Positions 1 through 12,775 of a DNA stretch of 64,000 nucleotides are shown piece after piece. The notes under the pieces were generated by a model. It was not told the origin of the DNA. It did not search any database and saw nothing but the letters and a program-made list of their open reading frames with translations. Positions within the stretch are counted from its first letter, which is position 1. Each line of letters starts with the position of its first letter. The DNA comes from Thermothelomyces thermophilus ATCC 42464. Lineage: Eukaryota; Ascomycota; Sordariomycetes; Sordariales; Chaetomiaceae. A program made the position numbers and the translations under genes. The stretch covers positions 434,001 through 498,000 of the forward strand of contig NC_016477.1 in NCBI RefSeq assembly GCF_000226095.1, given 5' to 3'.

Positions 1-2766
1 AATCTCGCGGGTAATTTCAATCTGTTGACAGCGTCAATTCGATCCTGTTTATCTTCTTTTTTTTTTTTTTTTTCACATATATCTCTTCGTGCTCCACTTA
101 CGTTGGCACCATCGCAGGTTCCAATGATCAGGCCGCCGTTAAGCACGAATTTCATGTTGCTGGTTCCGGAGGCCCTGTCTCCCGTTAGCATCCCGTCCAC
201 TCTCCAAGGGCACGAGTCAGAGAACAAGGTTTCACATACTCCGTGCCGGCAGTCGAGATGTGCTCGCTGATGTCGGAGGCCGGAATGATCATCTCGGCTT
301 TGCTGACATTGTAGTCCTCTATGAACACTACCTTGAGCAGGTCCCCAATATCCTTGTCGTTGTTGACGACCGCCCCGACGTTGTTGATCAGATGGATGAT
401 CTGCTTGGCCATCCAGTAGCCAGGCGCGGCTTTTCCGCCAAAGATAGACACACGCGGCAGCTGCTTCTGGCGCTCCTCGGGGGACATGCTCTTGAGTTTC
501 AGGTAGCGGTGGATGGCCCCAAAAATGTTCATCTGCTGGCGCTTGTACTCATGAATGCGCTTGACCTGAACGTCAAAGAGTGCAGTCGGGTTGACCGTGA
601 CGCCCGTCGTCGCCTTGATGTGCTTAGCCAGGCGGACCTTGTTGGCGTACTTGATCTCGGCCCATTCCTTGCGGAACTCCTTGTCGTTGACGTGCAGCTC
701 GAGCTGGTTGAGCTGTGTGAGGTCCTTCAAGAAACCGTAACCGCCCGTCTTGCTGGCGATCAGCTCCGACAGCCGTGGGTTTGCTTGGTGGAGCCAGCGG
801 CGGGGCGTGATGCCGTTCGTCACGTTGGTGAACTTGTCAGGACCAAAGATCCTCACGAAGTCCTTGAAGATGGTTGCCTGGATGAGCTCCGAGTGCAGCT
901 CGGCAACCCCATTCACCTTGTGCGAGCCGACAATGGCAAGGTAAGCCATGCGAATCATCTTTGGCTGCGATTCTTCGATAATGGAAACATCGCGCAGAAG
1001 CTCGAGGTCTCCGGGAAACTCGCGCTCGACTTTCTGCAGGAAGAAGAGGTTGATATCGTAGATAATCTGGAGGTGGCGCGGGAGAAGGTGCTGCATTAGG
1101 GGAACCGACCACTTCTCGAGGGCTTCCGGGAGAACGGTGTGGTTGGTGTAGCCAAAGGTGTTGACCACGATGTTCCAGGCCTCGTCCCAATCGAGACCCT
1201 CGAGATCGACCAGGATGCGCTGGAGCTCGACGATAGCCAGCGTCGGGTGGGTGTCATTGAGCTGAATGGCCACCTGATCGGGGAACTCGTTCCACGGGCG
1301 CTTCGTCCTCTTGAACCGGCGGACAATGTCGTACAGCGAGGCAGCAACCCAGAAGTACTGCTGCTTCAGACGCAGCTCCTTACCGCGGTCGAGATTGTCG
1401 TTGGGGTAGAGCACGGCGCTGATGGTCTCGGCGCGTTGCTGGTCCGCCACGGAGCTCTCGTAGTCGCCGTTGTTGAATTTCTGAAAGTCGAACTCGCCAC
1501 TGGCCGCCTTGCTCGACCACAATCTGAGGTTGTTGGTGGTCGGCGTGTTGTAGCCGGGAATGGGCACGTCGTACGGGACGGCCTTGACGGTTTCTCCACC
1601 TTCCCAGTGATAGACGGTCCTACCGGTCTCGTTGGTCTTCTTCTCGACACTGCCGTAGAATTGAACCTGCGCATGTTAGCCGAGACCCGTAGTCGACACT
1701 CCACAAGCAGACACAGCCGGTGTACTCACATCAACCGCGACGTCGTGCCGGGGGAACTCCCAGGGGTTGAAATCGAGCCAGTAGTCCGGCACCTCAACCT
1801 GATAGCCATCGATGATCTCCTGCTTGAAGATGCCATAGCGGTATCGCAAGCCATAGCCCCAGGCCGGGTAGTTCAGACTCGCCAGACTGTCCAGGAAGCA
1901 GGCGGCCAGGCGACCCAAACCGCCGTTGCCCAGGGCAGCGTCGTGCTCTTGATGGATGACGTCCTCGATACGGAAGCCAAGCTCGGCAAGACCAGCTATT
2001 TTTCAGAACGTCAGCAAGACACCCTCGACTAGGTCCTCTTTGTACCCGTCTGAACGTACCCTTGGCCAGCTCCTTCTGTCCCACGTTGAGCATCGCATTG
2101 TCCAGGGCCCGGCCCATCAAGAACTCCAAACTCAAATAATACACACGCTTGCTGCCGACAAAGGTCTGGTGTTGTTGGGTGCGGTTCCACTCGAGGATCA
2201 AGCGGTCACGGAAGGCAAGTGCTGTGGCCGAGTATGCGGCAGCTTCATCACAATTGAAAAGGCTGCGCGCCAGCGTCGTCTCGACGTGCCGCACCACCTC
2301 GCGCTCGAATCCATCCTTGTCCTTGAAACCGCGGCTCTGGTGCTTCCGCCAGGTCTTGCGCTGGGGTTCTGGGATCGAGGCTGTGGTGACAATGTTAGCG
2401 GTGCTGTATCCTACACTCATGCGAGTTTCCCGCAAGAAGTGTGTTGCAACCCCGCATTCGTACAGAGCTGTGAGGGGCAAGTTTGGGGAGGGACGGAGGG
2501 GAAATCATGAACTCCTCCGTAGCCCATTCTGATGACCGATCCAAAGACGAACGATAGTAGAGTAGAGACAACCGCAGTGGAAGAACTTGACGGCGAAGAC
2601 GTTACATACCTTCAACATGCTTGATCTCCCCGGCGCCAAACCCGGTGAAGACGCGCGTGTGCTTGGGGCGCGAGATGCCCGCGGGGCCCACCGAGCCTTG
2701 GATGTCGACAATTGGAGCTCCAACAGAGGGGCGCCGCTCTCTAGACGGTAATTTCCCAGACGCCAT
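1..2766 (-). CDS. gph1: Glycogen phosphorylase, 3' end outside window
   Basis: Cytosolic, PLP-dependent glycogen phosphorylase (GT35), releasing glucose-1-phosphate from glycogen. ATG at 2764-2766 starts [12 protein letters not shown]. Exons by frame: 2766-2610, 2380-2060, 1995-1730, 1666-240, 174-102 and 21-1, continuing beyond base 1. All introns are GT-AG and frame phases agree; the first is long (229 bp). About 755 residues lie here. Recognisable blocks are [44 protein letters not shown] and [15 protein letters not shown]. The PLP-lysine block [10 protein letters not shown] is formed across the 239-175 intron. By family length, roughly 130 C-terminal residues are missing because of the window edge. 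The N-terminal extension before the catalytic fold is where fungal enzymes are phosphorylated (family knowledge). The intron at 101-22 carries a T17 run (plus strand). Identity is very secure; exact first-exon structure slightly less so. Confidence 0.96.
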
Positions 2767-4956
2767 TCTGCTAGTGTCAATTGACTCGAGGATATTCTGA
2801 TCTGGTTGAATCTCAAGATTGAAGGACCTTTCTCAAAATCGGAAGGAGAACGCGAAAGGTCAGAGGTTGATAGCCAGCTGCTGCGTCAGATCGAACGATG
2901 AGCTCATCACGAGGCGGGGTAGCTTGCTATCGGTGCGGAGCTCTCTCGAGCTGTACCTAGCGCGCCATAGGGTAGCGAAGCAAGTAGTCTATTGCTTGTT
3001 TTTGACGGGGAAAAGACGATGTGGGCTCTTGCAACAGACTACTTTAGCTTGGGGCGGGTTGGGAAGTGCCTTTTCGCCCTTCAAGTGCGATGCAAGTGGG
3101 ATGGTGTTACCGCAAGCTTCCACAGTGGTCGTGCTCAAACAGAGTTCGAAGGAAGGAGGCACAGGCAAGAGAAGCAGCGGCACCTGGCCAGAATGGCAAC
3201 AATCCACAAAAGCGCAGCCTGGAAATCAGGTACAACTCGGTACCTACTATAGTAAAGCGACGCCCGGCTTCCAGACTTCGCAAAACAAGGACAGGGGCAA
3301 AGCAGGACAGGCGGCCGAGCTGCCATCTCCTCCTTGCTGGGTTGCTTTGCAGAAGCTACATCGGAAGACCACCGGGCGCTAGCAACCTCGACGAGCACTC
3401 TTGGGTCATGTGCTGCTCCCCCTTGATCACAGGCTTTGGCTGCCATCTGTTGTGATTGTACGCGGGGGCCGCATGCACTTGCGCAACCATCTCGGGCGAT
3501 GGAGCTTCAAGTTTGTTCTCGAGGATGGTTTCATGGCGTCGGTTGACACCCCATGACAGCGGATCCTGTGGTTCTGCAGTGGCTGGCGTTGTCCGACCCT
3601 TGATCCCCCTTTGGAGTATCCCGCATTGCGGACTCAGCAACCCCTTTGTGCGACGGCGTGGCAGGCCGCCGCGACTCCTTGGGAGGCGAAGCCCGTGGGC
3701 AGCTTCCCAGCTGTCCGAAGTGCCACTAAGCTCTGCGGCGCAGGAGCAAAGGGCGATGTGAGTGTTGGTTCCAGGTCTTGATACGGAGTCGACGGACGGG
3801 CCTGGGCTCTACTGATATGAAACCCCGCCGGAGTGGAGCCCGTAGCGGGAGATCCTGGTCCTGCCGCGGGCTACTGACATCATCTCTCATGTTCGACACG
3901 TGCAACCGGCTCGGCCCATTGGTTGGGCCAGCAGATAATAACCTGCCCGTCTTTTCCACAATGTCCACCACACTACGCGCATACTGTGTAGACGGATGGA
4001 GCGGGCCATGGAAGGAACGAATAATTAGGCACTATCGTGTTCGTTTGCTAGCTGACATCGGGCCACATTCTCCGGTGCTCAGTGTTATGTATGTATGTAT
4101 GTACGTGGGACGACATGAACGGCGGTGTGGTACCCAATGACGAGGTGTTTTTCTGTAGGCCCTGTTCGTATGACGCCGCTGCTTAACTATGTGTCGGATG
4201 CGAGGCTCGATTTCTTAGAGTACCGCCGAGCTGCTGCGCGAGGAAATGCCTTGCGTTAAGCGCAGCGACCTGGGCACCTTGCAGCTTCTCACGGCGGCAG
4301 CAGATTGTGGCTGGGTCCTCTCGCTCAGGGCGACATGGTCGAATTCCAGCTTATCGTGCTAATGGCGGCCCGAACGCGACCTTTCCCGGCCTCCAATCAT
4401 TGAGCCCTGAACTGCCAACTATCCTTCTCCATAAACCGGCGACTCGGAACATACTTAAGCGAGAATCAACTTGCCACGACCGCCTGGTGTGTGGCCGAGA
4501 TTCTTCAATATATAACTCTCCTTTGAAACGGATAATCTCGTAAATGACCATATATCTCCCGGCAGCGCCAGTAGCGTCGTGAACTATGCGTTAGCAAACA
4601 AACGCATGAAAATCTGAAACAGGATCACAAGTAGTCGCCAATTGAACCAATGTGGCCTCGCTTTGCCACAGGCTTCTCGACTTCGAGACGATTGGCGAAA
4701 AGTCACCCAGCAGACCATAGAACCAACCCCTTTCCAACGCCGTATCATGCGTGTATCACCAGCTCCCAAAATCGCTCCAGACAGGTAAAAGAAGGCCGCT
4801 AGAATGTAGGTTCCGTAGTTTCCCAATTCGAGATTAGGTTGGGGGGCGGGGGGGTCGTCGGTAAGAAGAAGAAGAAGAGGAGGAGGAGGAGGAGGAGGAG
4901 GAGGTTTGGGGGCGGGGAGTATCGAATAAATGAACTTGGGTATATTGCATTATTTG
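2767..4956. other. Intergenic, gph1 promoter side and gna-3 3' side
   Basis: No gene supported. The part next to 2767 is the promoter and leader of the phosphorylase gene. A (TATG)4 array lies at 4086-4101. A purine tract of GAA then GGA triplets lies at about 4864-4904, just beyond the G-alpha stop codon and so possibly in its 3' untranslated region. Open frames here (for example plus 2819-3382) show no domain or fungal-protein character. Confidence 0.6.
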
Positions 4957-6334
4957 TCAGAGAATGCCTGAGTCCTTGAGGGCGTTGTTCAAGATGGTCT
5001 CCTTTACTGCCGCGAACACGAGGCGAATGTTGGATGTGTCGGTGGCTTGCGTCAGACTGCCATCAGAGGTCAGCGAAATGCGGAAAGTTAATTCCGATGA
5101 GAAGGTCCTTACTGTGGATAGAGGTTCAGATGCGCTCGGTTAACTTGGTTGAACCTCCAGAGGAGGTATTTGGCCGCCTTGTTGACGTCGTTCCCGCCAG
5201 AATAGTCTGGGAAGTAGTTTCCCAACGGCGAGCGTCCGAGCTTCTGCTTGAAGATGTCCACTTTATTGAGAAACAAGATGATACTTGTCCTCATGAACCA
5301 CCGAGAGTTTACGACCGAGTCGAACAACAACAGACTCTCCATCATGCGATTCTACGTCAGGGATGGCCAGGGGTTAGCAGCAGCAAGCAGAGATACGAAA
5401 CGGGACGGACGTACCTGGCTGCTCTCTTCGAGTAGTACCTGGTCGTACTCGCTCAGGGCAACGCAGAAGATGATAGATGTCACGTTCTCGAAGCAGTGAA
5501 TCCACTTCTTGCGTTCGCTCCGTTGCCCGCCGACATCGAACATGCTAAAGGAGAGAGAGGGAGTGTCAGCTGGGCAAGCTAAAGGGATGGAGGCGCCGAC
5601 TTACTGAATGCTTAATTGCCCCATCTTGAACCTTGTCTCATAGATACCGGTTGTTTTGGTTCGTGCTCGTAGCACGTCCATTTCGACCGGGAGGTAGTTC
5701 GGCGACACGATCCTATGCGCCTCTTGGAAGAAGCTGCGCCATGTTTAGTCCTTGTTCCTCTTCATTCATTGTCTGATAAGGGGAGGAGTAAAGGAAGAGG
5801 CGACTAACTATTCGGCCGAGTCCATGAGGTAGAACTCGGTTTGCCTCTCCATGAGCTGTTCCCTGGCTGGATCGTTCCACACTGATTGGACGGCAACGCC
5901 CACTTTTGGGTCGATCCTGGACTGTGGGTTTGCGTCAAGCGAGTAATCGAGGAGGAAGTCGCAGTACTCCTTGTTTTCTTCCAGCACTGGCTCGATCTCG
6001 AACTGTCGCATGGCGCCGCAGAGCGCCTTTGCACACTCGAGTAGGTTTTTGTACACAGTCGGGCGGTAGCTAGCGAGCTCATCTTGTGAGTAGCCCTTTA
6101 GGTGGATGATTTTCATCTGCTTCACGATCGTTGACTTTCCACTCTCGCCCGAGCCTGCAAGAACAAGAGTCAGCGGCGAGGGCTTGCCTGCAACACGGCG
6201 GGCGGCGTACCGAGCAATAAGATCTTGCATTCCTTCCGCAACCTTTTTGAGTCCTCCTCGAGCTCCTTATCAATCTTGTTACTCCGCTTCCTCTGCTCCG
6301 ACTCCTCCCCACTAGTACTCATGCATGTTCCCAT
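4957..6334 (-). CDS. gna-3: G-protein alpha subunit, GNA-3 type (group III)
   Basis: Heterotrimeric G-protein alpha subunit acting upstream of adenylyl cyclase in fungal nutrient sensing (family knowledge). Six exons: 6334-6211, 6154-5809, 5733-5605, 5544-5415, 5351-5113, 5056-4957, joined by short GT-AG introns; total 355 residues. It begins MGTCMST, an N-myristoylation signal with a palmitoylatable Cys4. The P-loop GSGESGKS is split by intron 1. Switch [14 protein letters not shown] and switch [16 protein letters not shown] keep the catalytic Arg and Gln. NKVD and ATDTSN guanine-binding motifs are present. The C-terminus [10 protein letters not shown] lacks the pertussis-toxin cysteine, as expected for GNA-3 and unlike GNA-1. 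An in-frame ATG three codons upstream (6341-6343) would bury the acceptor glycine, so 6334 is preferred. Confidence 0.95.
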
Positions 6335-9300
6335 GGCGACCATCAATTTTATCTGCGAAACGATGTCTTCCTCAGATGTGAAGCAGCGGCGGCAGTAGTT
6401 TGTGATAGATCTGGCGTAACTGTTGCTCGCTAAAGTGGAATCCCTCTTGGAGATGCTGGTGAAGTCAGAAAAGAAAGGCGTTGTAATCAACAAGCCAGGC
6501 GAGGCGCTGGCGAGTACGGCAATGGCGAATTACACGGATGCCCTGGATCACCGGTGGATGCTTGGTTTGGTGGGTCGAGAGAGGTGAGGGTTTCGATTCA
6601 ATCGAAAGGATCTTGCTCAGGTAATCGATGAGCAATGATCCGCCCCTGCCAGATCTCGAGGGTCGCAGGTTCTTGCCGACAGACGTGGAAGCTTGCGATC
6701 TTTATGCAGCGAGCGATTTCGTTCTAGGCTGGGCGTGTAGGATCTGGAAGAGAGAGCAGCGCGTTGTTGCCCTCTGTCGATGTGCAGGATGGAGTGTCAG
6801 CGACAAGGTCTGGCGAATGATTGCGGGGGGAGGCATCTCCTCACCAAGGAAGGTATGGTAGTAATCGAGGCGCGGCTGCGAACGGTGAGCCGGGCGGATC
6901 TGGGACGGCCGGCGGGCGGCGGGAATCCGGGTTGCCCAGAGTTGACAATTGCGTGTCAGCAGCGACCTCGGTGGGAGCAAGAAGACAGGGCCTCCCGTCT
7001 GTCCCTTTGTCAAGGGCTTTCCGTGCGCGACACGCAGCGACGCTGTCCTGCGAATGGGGGACCAGGCAAAAGCATCTCCGGGGTCCGAAAGCTGGGGCGG
7101 GAGACGACTCAAGGAACCGGAACAGGGGCCAGGGGCCCCTTCGACTCCCGCGACCCACTTACACAGTAGGTTGCCTAACGTAAGTAGGTAACTTTGGTGT
7201 ACTGAGTACCTAGTTAAGGTAGTGGACTTGCGTAATGTACTTCGGAACAATTCAATATAACTACCTGGAATACAGCTGGTAGTGTAAGATTCCCGGAAAG
7301 CAGTGGTGATCCCATAATGCACGTCGCAAAATACGCTAGATCGGGGTAAATGAGCGGCTGGCAGTGCATTGTGTTCCGTGGTGGTTTCGTAGTGAAGGAC
7401 ACGGTGCACTGACCGTAATCGCTGCGCTAGTGTAGTGTACACCCTACACAGTACGTTTTTCGCGCATCCATTCTTGACCATGCCATTGAGCGCAGCCTTG
7501 CCATCGAGCAAACAAGATCTTCCACGGTCCACAGCGGATCCTGGCAATCCGATGCGACTTTTAGTTCAAACCTGACACTCCCTCCCCGTTATATTTTGTT
7601 TTTTGGTGTGCAATAGTTAGGGACTAGTTCGATCCTCTCCTAAGTGTATCGTCAGTTAACGCAGGATGCTTCAGACAACCGTTCAGCTCTCTCGAGTTTT
7701 GGATTTAACCATTGCTTTCAGCCGGGATGCGACTCTGCGGAGACAAAACTCGACGACTGCTACTCTGCCTTTATTTAGTGTGTCAGTTTGTCGCTCCGTC
7801 GCCAAGCAGGCTGTTCTAGCACCGAGTCCTCTTTCCGCTCTGTTCCCCAACATCTTTTTGGTTCCAGAGCCGCAGGAAGGGGGAAAGAGGTGGGGGTGTG
7901 GGGAAACGAGGATGTGAGATTTCCATTTCCATCAGGACGTCACGAAACCTACATAGTACACAGTAATTTCATGTCGGGATCTGGACAATGCGGGCTTACA
8001 TACTGGGCTTAATGTCACCGCAGCACTTGGTCTGCTGGGGGCATTCTGCCCTGATGAGGGACCAGAACAAGGAGTGTAACATTTCAGGATGCGTGTCTTG
8101 CTCAACCATTCATAAGTTACCACCTTCACTCATGGTGTGATCATTACACTACACGAGACATACGACACAGGGCCTGCAAAGGCGCCAGGGGATTCCCCGG
8201 GAGTGGTGGTCCTGCTGGGCAGCTCGGAGAGCTCGAGTTCAGTAGTTATTTACGTGTGTGTATGTGCGCAGTATGTATGTATGTACATACGTACATACAT
8301 ACATTACATACAGTATGCTGTGGTCGTCTGTAGTGTATGAGCCGCCGACAGCCCGGAAACATCAACATGATCGACGCCCGCTTGAACTCACAGACCGCCG
8401 GTTCAGGGGTCTGAGGCCTGGGTTTGGTCCAGCCACGAGTCCCAGACGAGCCCCTGCCCGTTGCTGGAGGGTACGGTAAATGCAAATACAGTACCGTAAT
8501 CAGCAACACCACGTTGCAAAACCCCGGACTTGGGACCTGCCAAATTAGAAGTGCGCGTCTCGGAAGACTTGGACGAACTGAGAAACTCAGAACGGAGCGT
8601 CTCAAGTGACTCCGAAAGCCATGCCTGATGGTGGCATGTACAATAAGACCGCAGTGCATCCCAGTCTCACCAAAAAGAAACAAAACATCCCCAAAACGGA
8701 CTGTCGGCAAATTGTTCACAAGGGGGGTTGTTACCAGAAAGGGACGGGGTGGCCTGTGACGGAGTCCGGTTGGACGCCACTCGAAACACCAGTCTGCCCT
8801 AACGGAACGAGGCGGGCAAGAGCACCGATCGCGAACCGTCAGAAAGAGGAAAACTACGCAATACCTTGAGTGGTCCAGGCATTCAAAAGGACTCGATATA
8901 ACTACTAATATGATCTGGAGCGTCTGAACGGATTCCGGATCGTTATGTGTTGTGCATATCTACATACATACGCCTTTCGTGCGCTGCAAAATAGGTTACC
9001 TACAGATCCTTGCATTGGGATGCGCGCTTCTCGTCGCCCCTCAGGCTCGAAAACAAGGCATCCGCCGTGTTGAAGAGAGGATAATGAGGGGAAGGAATAT
9101 TCCGGCTCTCTTTCATAGAGATGAAGCTTTGCAGCCTTGCAACGCCGACCCCATTAATGGCTTCTTCCCCCTCTATTCAACTCGGTGCCCGCCGGCAGCT
9201 AATACTGCGGCAGCATGATGTCGCAAGCTGAACTGCAGTTCGCCATCTCACTCAAGGGCCAAGGAGCGAATGTGAAAACAGCTCGGCGACCAATAGGAAT

Positions 9301-10150
9301 GCAATCAATCAGTCTCAACAGGACGACTAAAGCCGGCTCTCAACTTCTTCTCAAGCTGCTCAACCGGCCGCCAACATGCAGTAGCCTATCATGAGGATCG
9401 AAAGCCACGGTAATTGAGTAATAATGGCTCGCGGCGGGTCATCTTGGCGTGCTATCTCGATGCTTTCTTTCCTGAACTGTCTGTGCTGTCCTGAACCTGT
9501 CAAACTTGTAAGATCCCCTCAGAAGCAAAAGAAACCGTTGGTCCTTGGTCTATTCGCATGAACAGGCTGGGCTACACTCTTTAATTCTTTTCCCTCGATT
9601 CGGATCCCAGTATACGTAAAGGGACAGCCTTCACGCTCCCTTCAGTTGAACAGAAGAAGTCGGTCCTCATCCGGATTGTATAAACTCCATCCTCGTAACC
9701 CACCCTCCACATATCCCCCCTCGTATTAGCTTATATCATACTGAAGCTAAGAAGGCGACAATGAAATAAGAGCTGCTGCCCTCCCCTGCTGTTTCCTGTT
9801 TCAAGTGGGGAAAAAAAGTCCTGGGAACCAGAGCAGCCGGTCACTTCATTGGTGTTGTCGTTGTGTTGGTTGTACTCATACATAACTCGTCGTTTGCTCG
9901 CCCCAAAACCTTGCCCCCGATCAATCGCACCGATCAGCAAGACTCCCGACCAAACCAACCCGGCTGCCGAACCGAGTGCAATCCGCCGCCTTGAACCTCT
10001 CACAACCCTTTTCGCCCCGCCCCGCTGGTATGTTATGTAAGTAAAGAAATGAAGTCGCCTCTGTCGAGAGGGGCCGGCAGGGTAAGCAAGGCACGGCGGG
10101 GCAAACTAAGGATTCTGCAGATCCCTGCCGGATGAACCAGGCTATTTCTT
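6335..10150. other. 3.8 kb intergenic region
   Basis: No convincing gene. The right side is downstream of cullin-1 and the left side is the gna-3 promoter. A long minus-strand open frame at 6702-7547 (281 codons) has arginine/serine-rich, unstructured composition and no start or intron context, so it is not called. A (TATG)n/(CATA)n inverted repeat sits at 8273-8304. Nothing resembling a tRNA, 5S rRNA or transposon was seen. Confidence 0.55.
8273..8304. repeat. TATG/CATA perfect inverted repeat
   Basis: Left arm 8273-8286 and right arm 8291-8304 are perfect 14-bp reverse complements around the 4-base loop ATAC. The arms are built of TATG/CATA units, so this may be a microsatellite that flipped orientation. 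It could form a hairpin. Confidence 0.85.
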
Positions 10151-12775
10151 TTAAGCCAGGTACCCGATATCGTCATCGTCAAGACGCTCGAGATACTCCT
10201 TATCGAGGAGGATCTCGATGCACTTCTTAATATCGCTAACCTTGGGCACAAAGCGGGCGCGAATCTGGTTGATGGTCTCGCTGACGAGCTGCTGGTGCTT
10301 CATGCGCTTGCGCGCCTTCATGATGCGCACGATGGCCGACTGAGAGCCTGTCAATAACTACACCGAACGGCAAGAGGTATGGAGAGAGCACCAGGGGAAG
10401 AGTTCTTACCTGCAAAAGTAGCTTGCGATCTTCCTCGATCGTCTTGTTGGTCTCGGCCTCCTCCTGCTTGGTTTCCGACTTCATACCCACGTTCAGGTTG
10501 ACGCGGAGCTTCTTGCTCTTGAAGTCGTAGTTGAGCGCGAACGTTGCTCCCGGGCCTACCTTGGTAGCGCCCTCGAGATTGAGAACTTTGGCTTTCAACA
10601 GGATGCCGAGCGAGGGGTCGAGCGCGTCATTGTTAAGCTGCGTTGCCGAGGCAATCTCTTCATATGTGTTCTTATCCTTCTCGTTGAACAGGAGCAGGAT
10701 GGCCATCTGGTAACACGATACTTGGAACGTGTAGGGCATCTTGGGGTTCTTGACGTAGTTTGCCTTGACCTCGCCCTTGCAAAGCTGCCATAGCCACGTG
10801 AGCTTGCGGCCCTCGTGCTTGTTCTTGTAGAAGCGGCTAAACCGCTCGCAGTCCGCCGCCACCTCCTCAGGCGGGTTGAAGTTGGTCCCGGGGGCAGTGA
10901 GCGGCCAGAAGCCGGTGCCCAGGATCGAGTACGACGAGTCGAGACCCTTGGTGCCCAGTGTCTGGACGTGCTCCCTGAACCCAGCGTTGAGATCCTTGGA
11001 GATCTGCATGTCTTGGAACATGCGCTGGAGCTTGTTGGTGTACTCGAAACCGCAAGCCTCCTTGAGCTTGCTGATCATGCTCGTCTCGGCGTCGTCGGAC
11101 GAGGAGTTGCTGTGGACCAGGCGGCGAGCCAGCATGCGAGAGTAGAACTTCTGGAACACGTCCTTGTCCTCGATGTACTTGAACACCGTCATGATCTGGA
11201 CGAGGGTGTTCTCCAGCTCGGCATCCTCCACCCCGGTGTTGCTCTTGCGGAGCAGCACGTCGGTATACTTGGCGAGCAGTTCGGGCGATTTGTTCGATCC
11301 GGACTTGCACACTTCGTTGCGATTGACAAACTCCCTGCAGGCGTTGTCGAGCGACCGAGTGAATTCGGGCTCATCCTTGAACGCGCGCTTAACGAGTCCC
11401 TGATATTGCGTGTGGATTTCGAGCAGAGCGTCGACGTAGACCTTGGGCTCCAGCTTGTCGGCGTCCGAAGCAACCTTTGCAACAGCCTCCAGTCCGGCGT
11501 TCCGGACATGGGTCTCGAACTTGGTCCTGAGAGGGTCCAGGCCGTCGGGAATGCGCGACAGGAGGTTGTACATACGCGCCATGTCCTCTTCCCGGTCGTT
11601 GTCCAGCAGAACCTGGAACTCGTCACGCAAGATGGCCGAATGGTCGGCAATCAATACTTGGTTGCACGCCTTTTTGAGGGGAATTGCGATTTCCGGGTGC
11701 AGGTAGAGCTTCACCCGTTCCTCTTCCTCGTTTAGGCGGGCCTCGGCCTTCTTCATGTACTCCACCACGCTGTTCTCGGCCACGAACTGGTTGCTCTCGT
11801 TCTGGTAGAAGACCTTGGTAGCCTCGAGAAAGGGGCGCTCGAAGTGGTAGCGGTAGACGTCGAGTGTCGTCTTGGAAGAATTGCCGTCATCCAAGCCCAG
11901 CGACACGAACGAGCTGACCACCTGCTTGATCTGATTATGCTCGATGGTCTCGCCGTTGCGCTGCTTCTCGACGAGCTTGAGGACGGCTGCCATGACCTTC
12001 TCCGAGATCTTGGCGAACAGCACGTCGCGCCATTGCACTAGATGCAAGGTGTAGACGTCGTAGACAGTCTTTTTCCCCTCGTCAATCTCGCGCTTGACCC
12101 AGTGGCGGTTGAGGTAGCTGAACATATTATCAATGTACTTGGCAGCGGTGGTATAGCGTTGCCATTCCCTGGTATAAAACGCCAGCAGTGCCTCGTCTGT
12201 GTGGGTCCTCGACTCTTCCACTAGTGTTAGAAGGTGTTCGGAGAGATACTCCGTTAGCTTCTTGTAGAGATCCTCGCCGAGAAGATGAGCTGCGGGAGCA
12301 TGTCAGCGCTTGTCAACGCAAATGGAAAGAGCAGGTTGGAACAGACCGCCTCGCTGAGAAGAGCCAATAACGTGACTCTGAAGGGGGAAGCTGACGGCTT
12401 TTTGGGATGTGCAAAAGTTGTGGACGGCTCTGTGGATCGTTAGTTCGTTAGTCATCGGCGGCCGGTCGCGAGCGCGGTTCGGGTAAGGTCCGACTAACGT
12501 ATAGATGCCCATGTACTGCAAGGCGCGGGGTCAGCATGATTCCGTGAAAACAGGGCATCGCGGACCCAAACAGAATGCGCATACCGCCTTCAAGTCCATG
12601 CCCTCCCGCAACTTCGTCATGACCCTGGTGACGTTCTGTTGGAGATAACCCCATCTACCACCTTGTCAGCGCTTTCCCCTTCCGCGTCGGCTCAGGCGGG
12701 AGCGGTTTCGCACGTTGTGTCGATGTCATCTTTGACGGGCGCCGCGGGCATTCCCGAGAACCCGGCGGAAGGCAT
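10151..12775 (-). CDS. cul1: Cullin-1, SCF ubiquitin-ligase scaffold
   Basis: Scaffold that binds SKP1/F-box proteins at its N-terminus and RBX1 at its C-terminus. Six exons by frame: 12775-12714, 12654-12585, 12515-12499, 12429-12347, 12289-10410, 10339-10151; 766 residues, normal for CUL1. Exon 3 is only 17 nt and encodes YMGIY. The N-terminal cullin repeat has [28 protein letters not shown] and [14 protein letters not shown]. The cullin-homology domain has [18 protein letters not shown] and [20 protein letters not shown]. The C-terminal winged helix has [13 protein letters not shown], with the neddylation lysine, and ends DDDDIGYLA. The final acceptor is the second of two AGs (10340), chosen because [12 protein letters not shown] restores the family sequence. 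It is the natural partner of the F-box protein at 54.2-55.6 kb, although unlinked functionally on the map. Confidence 0.96.

Noticed and set aside
260-1099. Long plus-strand frame opposite glycogen phosphorylase
   Set aside because: Antisense shadow of a well-supported exon. Similar shadows were rejected opposite cul1 (10815-11735), FOX2 (43581-44888), the F-box gene (54106-55269) and the RBR ligase (58591-59700).
6702-7547. 281-codon minus-strand open frame
   Set aside because: Composition is Arg/Ser/Thr/Pro-rich and patternless, with no domain, no intron signals and competing frames on both strands; consistent with chance in GC-rich DNA.
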